Below are positions 1 to 8,006 of a stretch of DNA of 64,000 nt, one piece after another. The stretch's first letter is position 1, and every line of letters starts with the position of its first letter. Made by a program: the position numbers and the translations under genes. The DNA is from an uncultured Chryseobacterium sp. (GTDB lineage: Bacteria > Bacteroidota > Bacteroidia > Flavobacteriales > Weeksellaceae): positions 1 through 64,000 of the forward strand of contig CAJYWD010000017.1 in NCBI GenBank assembly GCA_913778505.1, in the 5' to 3' direction. Below the pieces are notes generated by a model. It saw only the letters and a list, made by a program, of their open reading frames with translations, was not told the origin of the DNA and ran no database searches.

Positions 1-75
1 CCCATTCCGAACACAGAAGTTAAGCCCTCTAGCGCCGATGGTACTGCGAAAGCGGGAGAGTAGGTCGCCGCCAGT
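1..75 (+). rRNA. rrf: 5S ribosomal RNA, 3' part
   Basis: The window opens inside a 5S rRNA: the conserved block CCGAACACAGAAGTTAAG and the closing GAGAGTAGGTCGCCGCC are readable. Only the 3' two thirds are present. The 23S and 16S genes should lie just upstream on the same strand, outside the window. Confidence 0.95.
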
Positions 76-82
76 TTTTTTA

Positions 83-117
83 AAAGCTCATCAATTTATT
101 TTGATGAGCTTTTTTTG
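83..117 (+). terminator. Intrinsic terminator of the rRNA operon
   Basis: Twelve-base arms AAAGCTCATCAA and TTGATGAGCTTT are followed by a T tract. It lies directly after the 5S rRNA and ends the rRNA transcript. Confidence 0.9.
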
Positions 118-196
118 TGCTCTAAAAGTAAGGATTTGTAATTTGAAACATAGCTAATCGATTAATCATAATCATCTACTTTCAAAAGTGCTTTTG

Positions 197-204
197 TATA
201 TTTG
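197..204 (+). promoter_or_regulatory. Promoter -7 box (TATATTTG) of the GLUG protein
   Basis: TATATTTG fits the Bacteroidota consensus TAnnTTTG, 36 nt before the ATG at 240. No clear -33 TTG was seen at the usual distance. Confidence 0.6.
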
Positions 205-239
205 TTTAAATTCATCAATTATAATTTTGTCAACTACGT

Positions 240-1487
240 ATGAAAAGAATATTTACTTTTTTATTATCACTATTCATCATAAATCTTTTTTATGGACAAT
301 TCTCTGGAGGTAATGGTAGCACTTCTTCTCCTTACCAGATTTCTACACTTAATGACCTAAAATTATTAAGCGAAAGTCCACAATATTGGAGTAAAAGTTT
401 TGTTCAAACTCAAAATATAGACGCTACTGAGACTAAGGACTGGAATAATGGTTCGGGATTTTTACCAATAGGCAGACCAACAGATATAGCACCATATTTT
501 TGGGGAAAATACGATGGAAGGAGGTATGCTATAAAGAATTTGTATATCAACAATCAAGATTTGGATTATACAGGTTTTTTTGCGTATACATTCTGCTCAT
601 CTAGTACTTTTGACATTCAAGGTATTAATTTAGTAAATGCTGATATTACCGGTAAATCAGTTGTGGGAGGCATTGTTGGGCTGAATTACGCCTATACAAA
701 GGATTGCTCTGTAACAGGTAAGATTAAAGGTTTGGCTTATGTAGGAGGGATTGCTGGTATACAGTATTATTCTATATTTACCTCTTTTTCCTACTGCCAA
801 ATTACAGGCACAAATGCTATAGGTGGGATAGTCGGAATTAAATATTATGGAGAAATAATTAATAGTTACTCTTCATCAGACCTTTTTGGTAATTCTCAAA
901 TTGGCGGCCTTGTGGGAGTATCAAATGCTGCAGTAATAAAAAATTCGTATGCCAGAGGTAAAATTACAGGAAACTCATCTTTGAGTGGTCTGTTATCGGA
1001 CAATTTATCTTCATCCACAGTTGTTACAAATAGTTTTTGGAACAAAGATATTTCTGGTATTAACACTTCAATAGGCGGTGGAACTGGCTTATCAGCTGCA
1101 GAAATGTTATTAAAGAATACATATACGTCAAAAGGATGGGATTTTGTAGATGAAACTATTAATGGTACTCAGAATATTTGGAAAATGGATACAGCAAATA
1201 TCAATGATGGTTATCCTATTTTCAATTATCAAAATGCTATTTTATCTGTCGAAGATAAAAATTTATCTGAGAATATAATATATCCCAATCCAGCTACAAA
1301 AGATATCTATTTTCAAAGGGCGTTAAAGAATATTAGCATATATGATTTTACAGGAAGAAAGATTTTGGAGTCAAATAGTATCCCTGTATCCAACTTAAAT
1401 TTAGAAAAATTATCATCTGGAACATACTTAATGAAAGGTGAAATGGATAATAATCAAATAATAATACATAATATTATTAAAAAATAA
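240..1487 (+). CDS. GLUG-repeat secreted protein with T9SS type A sorting domain
   Basis: A 415-residue secreted protein. It starts with a signal peptide (about residues 1-19, ending FYGQ). Residues about 110-270 carry GLUG-type repeats (VGGIVG, VGGIAG, IGGIVG, IGGLVG), a beta-helix unit common in bacterial surface proteins. The last 75 residues form a Por-secretion tail: IIYPNPA, then IYDFTGRKI, then a lysine-rich end. This marks it for export by the type IX system and likely surface anchoring. Ligand or adhesion partner is unknown. It stands alone after the rRNA operon with its own promoter, and its codons are visibly more AT-rich than those of its neighbours. Confidence 0.85.
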   Translation: MKRIFTFLLSLFIINLFYGQFSGGNGSTSSPYQISTLNDLKLLSESPQYWSKSFVQTQNIDATETKDWNNGSGFLPIGRPTDIAPYFWGKYDGRRYAIKNLYINNQDLDYTGFFAYTFCSSSTFDIQGINLVNADITGKSVVGGIVGLNYAYTKDCSVTGKIKGLAYVGGIAGIQYYSIFTSFSYCQITGTNAIGGIVGIKYYGEIINSYSSSDLFGNSQIGGLVGVSNAAVIKNSYARGKITGNSSLSGLLSDNLSSSTVVTNSFWNKDISGINTSIGGGTGLSAAEMLLKNTYTSKGWDFVDETINGTQNIWKMDTANINDGYPIFNYQNAILSVEDKNLSENIIYPNPATKDIYFQRALKNISIYDFTGRKILESNSIPVSNLNLEKLSSGTYLMKGEMDNNQIIIHNIIKK

Positions 1488-1563
1488 ACTGAAAGTCCAT
1501 TCAGCTGTAATTTATTTATAATATTTTAAGAAATAGCAATTAGCTATTGTAAGTTATATTAGT

Positions 1564-1571
1564 TATTTTTG
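1564..1571 (+). promoter_or_regulatory. Promoter -7 box (TATTTTTG)
   Basis: TATTTTTG with a TTG 17 nt upstream (1547-1549), 20 nt before the ATG at 1591. It probably drives the thioredoxin-fold lipoprotein and rlmD. Confidence 0.65.
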
Positions 1572-1590
1572 CACAAAATTAATTTTCAAA

Positions 1591-3090
1591 ATGAAAAAGT
1601 ACTTATTTCTTCTTTTAATTTCTGTCTTGGTTATTTCTTGTTCCAAAGTGAAAGTAGAAGGAAATGTAAAAGGTGGTTCGCCACTGGAAAGGATAGAATT
1701 TATCGAGGCTTCCGGAGTGGCAACGTTACCATTAATCAATCTAGGCGTTGACGATAAAGGTAATTTTAAAGGAGAATTCAAAGCGCCTAAAAATGGTATG
1801 TACGCAATGACCTATGCGGGAAAGATGAATTTTCTATACCTCAAGAAAGGTCAGGATCTCAGAATTTCGGGTGAGGCAGGTACTTTTCCTGAAATGTATA
1901 AAATTGAGGGTGATGCGAAAAAGAATAATGATTTTATTGCTGAAACGCAGAAATTCCTTCAGACTTATAGTTCTAAATTAAACATGCAATTGTTGCAAAA
2001 AAAGGAATCAGACTTCTTGAATGAAATCAAAAAAATCTACTCCGATCTTGAAAAAAATGTAGATCAAACGGCAGACAAAATTGGCCCGGACAGTGATGTC
2101 GTAAGGCTGAAGAAAGATGAACTTGCCACCAATGTACTGACATTTCTTGCTCAGTATGAATCTTCGCACGGTCAGGTAATAGGTGATCCGTCTTTCAAGG
2201 TTTCCAAGGCTTTTACGGATTATGAAAAATCATTAACGGAGAATAATGACCGTATGGTAGAGAATCTTCCGGTTTATAGAAACTATCTTTTAAACAAAAT
2301 CGGGCAGAATTTCCAATCATTTGCAGAGAAACAAAAGGATAAAAACACATCCAGCATGTCGGCTATTTTTGCCCGATATCTTGCAGAGAACAAAGAATTG
2401 TCACAGAAAACCAAAGACTATCTGTTAGCTTTTGTGATTGCTAAGTTTGATCTTAATCCTTACAGTTCAGACGCTGACAAAGTGAAAAAAGTAAGCGAGG
2501 AATACATCAAGGATTCCGAGGTTAGAAAAGATCTAGATGCAGCGATCAATGCGGTATTTGGACTAAAGAAAGGTGAGGAAGCTCCGAAAGTGAGTCTTAT
2601 GAAAATGGATGGCAAGACCGGAAACTTCGATGCAAACGGAAAGCCGACATTGGTAATGACCTATGCGTCATGGAATCCGTACATTGCGCAGTCAACCATT
2701 CCGGTACTGAAAGAAGTTGTTGATTTTTACAAGTCCAAGGTCAACTTTGCATTTGTGAATGTAGATGATACCAAAGCACAGTTTACAAAAACGGCGAACG
2801 CAATGCTAAAAGGTATTCCCGGAACTAATTATTATGCAGAAGGCGGACTGTCTTCAGATTATGCTAAAAAATATTTTATTTACGGGTTCAAAATTCCTGG
2901 TTTCTTCCTCATTGACAAAAATGGAAAAATTGCCAGCTCTACATTCTATAATTTAGGTGATGCTAAATTTGTAGAAGAAATGAATAAAATCTCCGGGCTG
3001 CAGGCTCCAACGGTTAATCCACAGGCGCAGCTCCAGAATGATCTCTTGCAGGAGAATGCTGTAAAAGCAGATTCTGCAAAAACAGAATAG
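1591..3090 (+). CDS. Thioredoxin-fold lipoprotein with DUF4369-like N-terminus, no catalytic cysteines
   Basis: A 499-residue lipoprotein: signal peptide with lipobox VISC, Cys17 as lipidation site. Residues about 22-120 resemble the DUF4369 beta domain often found before TlpA/AhpC-type thioredoxin folds in Bacteroidota. A long helical middle follows (about 125-325). Residues about 335-470 resemble a TlpA/thioredoxin domain (strand LVMTYASW, later IPGFFLIDKNGKI with the cis-Pro region). Where family members have WCxPC, this one reads WNPYI, so no redox-active cysteine pair is visible. It may be a structural or binding paralogue in the periplasm. Only 3 nt separate its stop from rlmD, so the two are probably cotranscribed. 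Confidence 0.75.
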   Translation: MKKYLFLLLISVLVISCSKVKVEGNVKGGSPLERIEFIEASGVATLPLINLGVDDKGNFKGEFKAPKNGMYAMTYAGKMNFLYLKKGQDLRISGEAGTFPEMYKIEGDAKKNNDFIAETQKFLQTYSSKLNMQLLQKKESDFLNEIKKIYSDLEKNVDQTADKIGPDSDVVRLKKDELATNVLTFLAQYESSHGQVIGDPSFKVSKAFTDYEKSLTENNDRMVENLPVYRNYLLNKIGQNFQSFAEKQKDKNTSSMSAIFARYLAENKELSQKTKDYLLAFVIAKFDLNPYSSDADKVKKVSEEYIKDSEVRKDLDAAINAVFGLKKGEEAPKVSLMKMDGKTGNFDANGKPTLVMTYASWNPYIAQSTIPVLKEVVDFYKSKVNFAFVNVDDTKAQFTKTANAMLKGIPGTNYYAEGGLSSDYAKKYFIYGFKIPGFFLIDKNGKIASSTFYNLGDAKFVEEMNKISGLQAPTVNPQAQLQNDLLQENAVKADSAKTE

Positions 3091-3093
3091 TGC

Positions 3094-4503
3094 ATGAAAA
3101 ACAAAAAAAAGAATCAGATTCTTGAAAATATCAGACTCCTTTCTGCCGGTGCGAAAGGAGTTTCTGTTGGTAAAACAGAAGAAGGAAAAACAGTTATAGT
3201 TTCCGGTGCTGTCCCGGGAGATCTGGTAAATGTCCGGGTGAAAAAGTCCAAAAGCAACTATGTGGAAGGAGAAGCGGTAGAGATTCTGGAATATTCAGAA
3301 AATCGGGTAGAGCCGAGATGTATTCACTTCGGGACTTGCGGCGGCTGCAAATGGCAGAATATTGCCTACGAAAAGCAATTGGAGTTCAAGCATAGCGAAG
3401 TCCTGAATAATATTAAAAGAATTGGTGGTGTCAGCGATTTTGAGATCGTTCCGATTTTAGGTTCCGAAGAACAATACTTCTACCGCAACAAAATGGAATT
3501 CTCGTTTTCCAATTCCCGCTGGCTCACACAATATGAAATCAGTTCGGAAGAAAACTTTGGAAACAGAGATGCACTCGGTTTTCACATACCAGGGATGTGG
3601 AGCAAAATTCTGGATCTCAAAGAATGCCATCTTCAGGAGGATCCTTCTAATCAGATTAGGCTTGCCGTGAAGAAATATGCTGTAGAAAATGGATTAGAAT
3701 TTTATGATGTCAAGGCTCAAAAAGGTTTTCTTAGAACGCTGATGTTGCGGCAGAATTCTAAAGGCGAATGGATGGTACTTTTCCAGCTCTATAAAGAAAT
3801 GAAAAGCGAAAGAATAGCATTGTTTGATATTCTATTATCCCAATTTCCACAGATCAAAACACTTGTCTTCGCTATCAATCCAAAAGGAAACGACAGTATC
3901 TATGATCTCGATATCCAGACGTACCATGGTGAAGGCTTTCTTTACGAGGAAATGGACGGATTACAATTCAAGATTGGCCCTAAATCTTTTTTCCAGACTA
4001 ACTACAAACAGGCTCTGGAACTTTACAGAAAGACCCTCGAATTTGCAGAACTGACGGGTGACCAAGTGGTATATGATCTTTACACGGGAACAGGAACCAT
4101 TGCCCAGTACGTTGCCAGAAATGCCAAACATGTTATAGGTATAGAGGCTGTACAGGAAGCCATTGATGCGGCTATTGAGCATGCCGAACTCAACGGACTT
4201 ACCAATACTACTTTCTATGCCGGCGACATGAAAAATGTTTTTAATGACGAGTTTCTTGCCAATCATCCCAAAGCAGATGTTCTCATCACCGATCCTCCAC
4301 GGGACGGAATGCATCAGAAAGTAGTGGAGCAGATTCTGAAACTGGCGCCGGAAAGAATTGTGTATGTAAGTTGTAATTCCGCAACACAGGCCAGAGATAT
4401 TGCCCTGATGAAAGACGATTACGAGCTTGTGAAAATTTTACCGGTTGATATGTTCCCACAGACGCATCATGTAGAAAATATCGCTTTGCTTCTGAGAAAA
4501 TAA
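3094..4503 (+). CDS. rlmD: 23S rRNA (uracil-1939-C5)-methyltransferase RlmD
   Basis: A 469-residue RNA m5U methyltransferase that uses SAM to methylate U1939-type uracil in 23S rRNA. An N-terminal TRAM domain (about 10-70) is followed by iron-sulfur ligands Cys76, Cys82 and Cys85 in the CxxxxxCGGC pattern. The SAM-binding motif YDLYTGTGTIA lies near residue 330. The TDPPRDGMH motif and the catalytic cysteine in VYVSCNS are near the C-terminus. Length and motif order fit the family. TrmFO-independent m5U54-type paralogues exist in the family, so the exact target base is inferred. It lies between a lipoprotein gene and the DUF6452/DUF6048 pair. Confidence 0.93.
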   Translation: MKNKKKNQILENIRLLSAGAKGVSVGKTEEGKTVIVSGAVPGDLVNVRVKKSKSNYVEGEAVEILEYSENRVEPRCIHFGTCGGCKWQNIAYEKQLEFKHSEVLNNIKRIGGVSDFEIVPILGSEEQYFYRNKMEFSFSNSRWLTQYEISSEENFGNRDALGFHIPGMWSKILDLKECHLQEDPSNQIRLAVKKYAVENGLEFYDVKAQKGFLRTLMLRQNSKGEWMVLFQLYKEMKSERIALFDILLSQFPQIKTLVFAINPKGNDSIYDLDIQTYHGEGFLYEEMDGLQFKIGPKSFFQTNYKQALELYRKTLEFAELTGDQVVYDLYTGTGTIAQYVARNAKHVIGIEAVQEAIDAAIEHAELNGLTNTTFYAGDMKNVFNDEFLANHPKADVLITDPPRDGMHQKVVEQILKLAPERIVYVSCNSATQARDIALMKDDYELVKILPVDMFPQTHHVENIALLLRK

Positions 4504-4526
4504 ACAATTTGTATTAACTTTAATCG

Positions 4527-4997
4527 ATGCAAAAATTATTTCTATTTCTAAGTATACTTTTCCTGCTCACCAGCTGTGGCGGCGACGATGACATCTGTCT
4601 GAATTCTGACTCCACACCCAGCCTTAAATTGAAATTCAGGAACAATATAGATCAACAGGTCCGCCTGGATTCGCTCTATGTGGATGTAGATTATGGCAAC
4701 AACACCTATAAAAACATCCTGACTCGGGCCAATGCAGATTCGGTAATGATTCCGCTGCGGATAGATGACAGTCCATATACGGATGTCCGCATCAGACTTA
4801 GAAAACGAGGAGCTGTATCCAGCATCCGCATCAGCTATGATAAAAAGTCGATCTACGTATCGCCGGCTTGCGGATTCAAAATCAATTTTGAAAACCTGAA
4901 AGCCGACTTGCTGCAGAGCGATCCCGTCCAAAGCATCCTGTCCAATCATACTTCCCTAACCGATGAAAGCAAAGTCAATTTTTATCTCCGCTTTTAG
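4527..4997 (+). CDS. DUF6452-like lipoprotein
   Basis: A 156-residue protein with a short signal peptide and lipobox LTSC (Cys17), then an acidic GGDDD stretch and a beta-rich body starting SLKLKFRN. It resembles the DUF6452 family, which in flavobacteria sits next to a DUF6048 gene after the RlmD gene. The same order is seen here. No enzymatic motif is visible. Its 3' end overlaps the next gene by 35 nt in another frame, pointing to coupled translation. Function unknown; likely periplasmic or outer-membrane lipoprotein. Confidence 0.7.
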   Translation: MQKLFLFLSILFLLTSCGGDDDICLNSDSTPSLKLKFRNNIDQQVRLDSLYVDVDYGNNTYKNILTRANADSVMIPLRIDDSPYTDVRIRLRKRGAVSSIRISYDKKSIYVSPACGFKINFENLKADLLQSDPVQSILSNHTSLTDESKVNFYLRF

Positions 4998-5628
4998 TCT
5001 GCTGTCCGTTGCCGTATCTGCGCAACAGGAAGAGGCTAAAAAGCAGGATTCCGTAAAGTGGAAATACACGCCCAATTTTATTGTCGGAGTAGATGTTTTG
5101 AATGCAGGAGCGAGCTTTTTTAGTGACAGAAAACTTTACCAGGGATTTATTTCCAGCCGGCTTAGCAGGAATGTTCACGCAGTTCTGGACTTGGGATACG
5201 ATCGTAATATCTATCAAAAAAATGGCTACGACGCCAAGGCTGATGGTTTTTTTATGAAATTGGGAGGCGTCTACATGCTGGCCAGCGACCCGGAAAATGC
5301 GTTCAACGGTTTTTATGCAGGCGCAAAACTGGCAGGAAGTTTTTACAATCAGGAATACAAAACGATTCCCGTGAAAGGTCTTAATAACGAAGGCGTTTTT
5401 GTCTCTCTGGATCCATCCACGCAAAGCAGCTATTGGATCGAAGCTTCCTTAGGCGCCAGGATTCAGGTCTTTGATTCCAATTTTTTTATCGATATCAATG
5501 CGCAGCCCAGATACCTGGCGTACACCACCAAGCAGGAAGGCATCACACCGATGATTGTTCCGGGCTTCGGCAGGAGTTCCGGTAGTTTCAATATGGGCGT
5601 GAGCTGGAGCTTGGCCTATAAATTCTGA
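4963..5628 (+). CDS. DUF6048-like outer-membrane beta-barrel protein
   Basis: A 221-residue protein with signal peptide (about 1-21, ending VSAQ) and a beta-barrel pattern: alternating aromatic/polar strands, GFISSRLSRNVHAVLDLGYDR early and GVSWSLAYKF at the end, closing with an aromatic F as outer-membrane barrels do. It matches the DUF6048 family by context and look. The ATG at 4963 is favoured because it gives an intact signal peptide, although it lies inside the preceding gene. It probably works with the DUF6452-like lipoprotein at the outer membrane; role unknown. Confidence 0.7.
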   Translation: MKAKSIFISAFSLLSVAVSAQQEEAKKQDSVKWKYTPNFIVGVDVLNAGASFFSDRKLYQGFISSRLSRNVHAVLDLGYDRNIYQKNGYDAKADGFFMKLGGVYMLASDPENAFNGFYAGAKLAGSFYNQEYKTIPVKGLNNEGVFVSLDPSTQSSYWIEASLGARIQVFDSNFFIDINAQPRYLAYTTKQEGITPMIVPGFGRSSGSFNMGVSWSLAYKF

Positions 5629-5636
5629 TTTTTTTC

Positions 5637-5725
5637 AGGAGCTTAATCCTGCTGTCCGCTCATACTCCTCGCGCCAAGGCTTTTCCCAAGGCTTGCTGTG
5701 GGGTATCCGCTACCATCAGGGCTAG
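5637..5725. repeat. Dispersed flavobacterial intergenic repeat
   Basis: The stretch begins AGGAGCTTAATCCTGCTGTC, has TATCCGCTACCATCAGGGCT near its end, and holds the direct repeat CCAAGGCTT twice inside. The layout (AGGAGC..TCC.GCT.TCCGCT .. CATCAGGGCTA) matches a repeat remembered from many Flavobacterium and Chryseobacterium intergenic regions. It sits between convergent genes next to a terminator. Confidence 0.6.
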
Positions 5726-5748
5726 TAAGATGCTTGGCCATCATAAAT

Positions 5749-5787
5749 AAAAAAACCTTGTCAACACAGCATTGACAAGGTTTTTTC
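5749..5787. terminator. Bidirectional terminator between the DUF6048 gene and sppA
   Basis: Arms AAAAACCTTGTCAA and TTGACAAGGTTTTTT surround a short loop. A tracts on one side and T tracts on the other let it serve both convergent units. Confidence 0.9.
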
Positions 5788-5804
5788 TATCATCAGCAAA
5801 TTAA

Positions 5805-7550
5805 TTAATTGACTTTAATAGTGAACGGACTTTCCATCATTACAGATTGTCTGGTATCCGGATCCGTTATGTGCTGGAAAATCTTAAAATTCTCTTTCCC
5901 GATTTTACTTTTGATCAGTCGCGTAGAAAAATCCTCTTCCGTTTCTGAAGAAAAGAACTGCTCGAATTTAGAAACCCTGGACGGATAAGTTTTCACATCG
6001 TAATTCTTCAGATTAGCCGTTTTCGCAGCATAGCGGATGGCGTCCTCCAGAGAGCCCAGCTGATCTACCAAACCGATTTCCTTGGCTCTGCTGCCGGACC
6101 ACACGCGTCCCCCGCCTATAGAATCGATGTCTTCAAAAGATTTTTTTCTGTTTAAAGTGACGAAATGTACAAATCGCTGATATGTAGATTCTACACTTCT
6201 GGTCATGATATTGAGTGTTCCCGGAGACAGACCATTGATAGCCGAAATCATGTTTGAGTTGGCATTGGTGGAGACCACGTCGCTTCGTATGCCATTTTTC
6301 TCGGCAAGTTCCTTGAAATACGGCACCACGCCAAAGACACCGATGGAACCGGTTAGCGTATTAGGTTCGGAGAAGATTCTGTCCGCTCCCATCGCAATAT
6401 AATAACCACCGGAAGCAGCATAATCCCCGAAAGAAACGATAACTGGTTTAGAGCGCTTCAGCTGCTGCATCTCAAAAAGAATCTCATCAGACGCATTGGC
6501 GCTGCCACCAGGCGAGTTGATGCGGAAAACAACGGCTTTAACATCCTTGTCTTTCTGAAGTTTCCTGATCTCCTTGACGAAAGTATCCGAGTAGATTCCA
6601 TCATAACCTTTACCATTGTAGATTCCTCCCGAGGCATAGAGCACTGCAATTTTGCCGCCTTCATCATCCGAGTCTATAGATTCAGAATATTTTGCGAAGG
6701 AAATTTTGTTGAGTTTTTTATCCGCTTCAATCTTCAGCTTTTTCTTCAGCATACTGTCATACTCCGATTTCTGCACCAGTTTATCGACCAGTTTATACTG
6801 GAGGCTGAGATTCGGAAGGTAGCTGTAAAGACTGTCCGTTATGCTGTTGAGCTGCGGCAAAGGAATTTTTCTGGAGTCTGAAATCTTCCGGGAAGTATTG
6901 CTCCAGATGTCGTTTAATAAGGTTGATAGTTGCTCCTTGTTCTCAGGCGAGATATCGTCCCGCAGGAATGGTTCCACAGCTGCTTTAAACTTTCCGTGAC
7001 GGATCACCTGAATGCCAATGCCATATTTCTCAGCAAAATTCTTAAAGAACGTAACTTCTGTGGACAGGCCTTTCAGCTCTATAAGTCCAGCCGGATTGAG
7101 ATAATACTGGTCTGCTACAGAACCCAGATAATAAGCACCCTGAGTTACGGTATTACCATAAGCATAAACAAATTTTCCGCTCTTTTTAAAGTCGAGCAAA
7201 GCTGCGCGGATATCATCCAGCTGCGTTATCCCCGCATTCACAAAATCCATCTCCAGACTAATACCTTTGATCTTGCTGTCATTTTTTGCATGTTCTATAG
7301 ATTTTAATACATCATACAGAAGTACTGCTTTTTCCTCGCTTTTTAAAGCAAAGAAATCTTCCTGATCTTCGCTGGGACTGTCTATGATTTTGGTCTTCAA
7401 ATCAAGGGTCAGGATAGAATCGGATTTCACATCTGTGCTCCCGGACATGGAAGACAGTATCAGGAAGCCGATAAAAAATACGAAGCATCCTGCTATTACT
7501 ATGAAAATTGCGGTTAAATTTGCTAATACTAATTTGAAAAAACTTTTCAT
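5805..7550 (-). CDS. sppA: Signal peptide peptidase SppA, long (67 kDa) type
   Basis: A 581-residue inner-membrane serine protease that degrades leftover signal peptides. One N-terminal membrane segment (about 10-33) anchors it. Two tandem S49 domains follow. The catalytic lysine is probably Lys189, in GKFKAAVEPF, which aligns with E. coli Lys209. The nucleophile is Ser380 in YAASGGYYIA. Both active-site residues are present and the length fits the double-domain type. Its start codon is only 19 bp from that of folK on the other strand. Confidence 0.93.
   Translation of the reverse strand: MKSFFKLVLANLTAIFIVIAGCFVFFIGFLILSSMSGSTDVKSDSILTLDLKTKIIDSPSEDQEDFFALKSEEKAVLLYDVLKSIEHAKNDSKIKGISLEMDFVNAGITQLDDIRAALLDFKKSGKFVYAYGNTVTQGAYYLGSVADQYYLNPAGLIELKGLSTEVTFFKNFAEKYGIGIQVIRHGKFKAAVEPFLRDDISPENKEQLSTLLNDIWSNTSRKISDSRKIPLPQLNSITDSLYSYLPNLSLQYKLVDKLVQKSEYDSMLKKKLKIEADKKLNKISFAKYSESIDSDDEGGKIAVLYASGGIYNGKGYDGIYSDTFVKEIRKLQKDKDVKAVVFRINSPGGSANASDEILFEMQQLKRSKPVIVSFGDYAASGGYYIAMGADRIFSEPNTLTGSIGVFGVVPYFKELAEKNGIRSDVVSTNANSNMISAINGLSPGTLNIMTRSVESTYQRFVHFVTLNRKKSFEDIDSIGGGRVWSGSRAKEIGLVDQLGSLEDAIRYAAKTANLKNYDVKTYPSRVSKFEQFFSSETEEDFSTRLIKSKIGKENFKIFQHITDPDTRQSVMMESPFTIKVN
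7515..7522 (+). promoter_or_regulatory. Possible folK promoter -7 box (TAAATTTG) inside sppA
   Basis: TAAATTTG on the plus strand lies within the first codons of sppA and 48 nt before the folK ATG. The gap between the two divergent starts is too small for a promoter of its own. Confidence 0.45.
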
Positions 7551-7569
7551 CTAAAATTATTTGTTATAT

Positions 7570-7995
7570 ATGTCGTACAATACAGTCATTTTGTTACTTG
7601 GAAGCAATTTAAATCAGCCTGAGAAAAACATCCAAACGGCATTGGAAAAACTGGAAAGTAAAATCGGCACAATATTAAGGAAATCTGAAATATTAATAAC
7701 AGAGCCTTTAGAATTTGACAGTTTAAATAATTTTTGTAATATTGCAGTTAATTTAAAAACACAAATTAGTCCATTTCGGCTGCTCAGCGAGCTTAAGAGC
7801 ATTGAGCGGGAGATGGGAAGAGTTTTGGATTCAGCCTATTATGGCGCTTACCAGGACAGAATTATAGATATTGATATAATATTATATAATGATATTAATT
7901 TCATTTCGAGACATTTAGTAATTCCTCACCATAAAAATTTATATGAACGGGAATTTGCAAGAGAAATAATCGATTATGTAAAACAAACTATCTAG
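7570..7995 (+). CDS. folK: 2-amino-4-hydroxy-6-hydroxymethyldihydropteridine pyrophosphokinase
   Basis: A 141-residue HPPK that transfers pyrophosphate from ATP to 6-hydroxymethyl-7,8-dihydropterin in folate synthesis. N-terminal LLLGSNL and the signature RIIDIDIILYND (family form RxxDxDxLLY, with the two Mg-binding aspartates) are clear. The ATG at 7570 is preferred over a TTG at 7561 because the protein then starts right before the first beta strand. The gene is strikingly AT-rich, with runs of ATA and TTA codons. It is followed after 11 nt by the first OmpA-type gene, probably as one transcript. Confidence 0.92.
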   Translation: MSYNTVILLLGSNLNQPEKNIQTALEKLESKIGTILRKSEILITEPLEFDSLNNFCNIAVNLKTQISPFRLLSELKSIEREMGRVLDSAYYGAYQDRIIDIDIILYNDINFISRHLVIPHHKNLYEREFAREIIDYVKQTI

Positions 7996-8006
7996 CACAG
8001 ATGATT

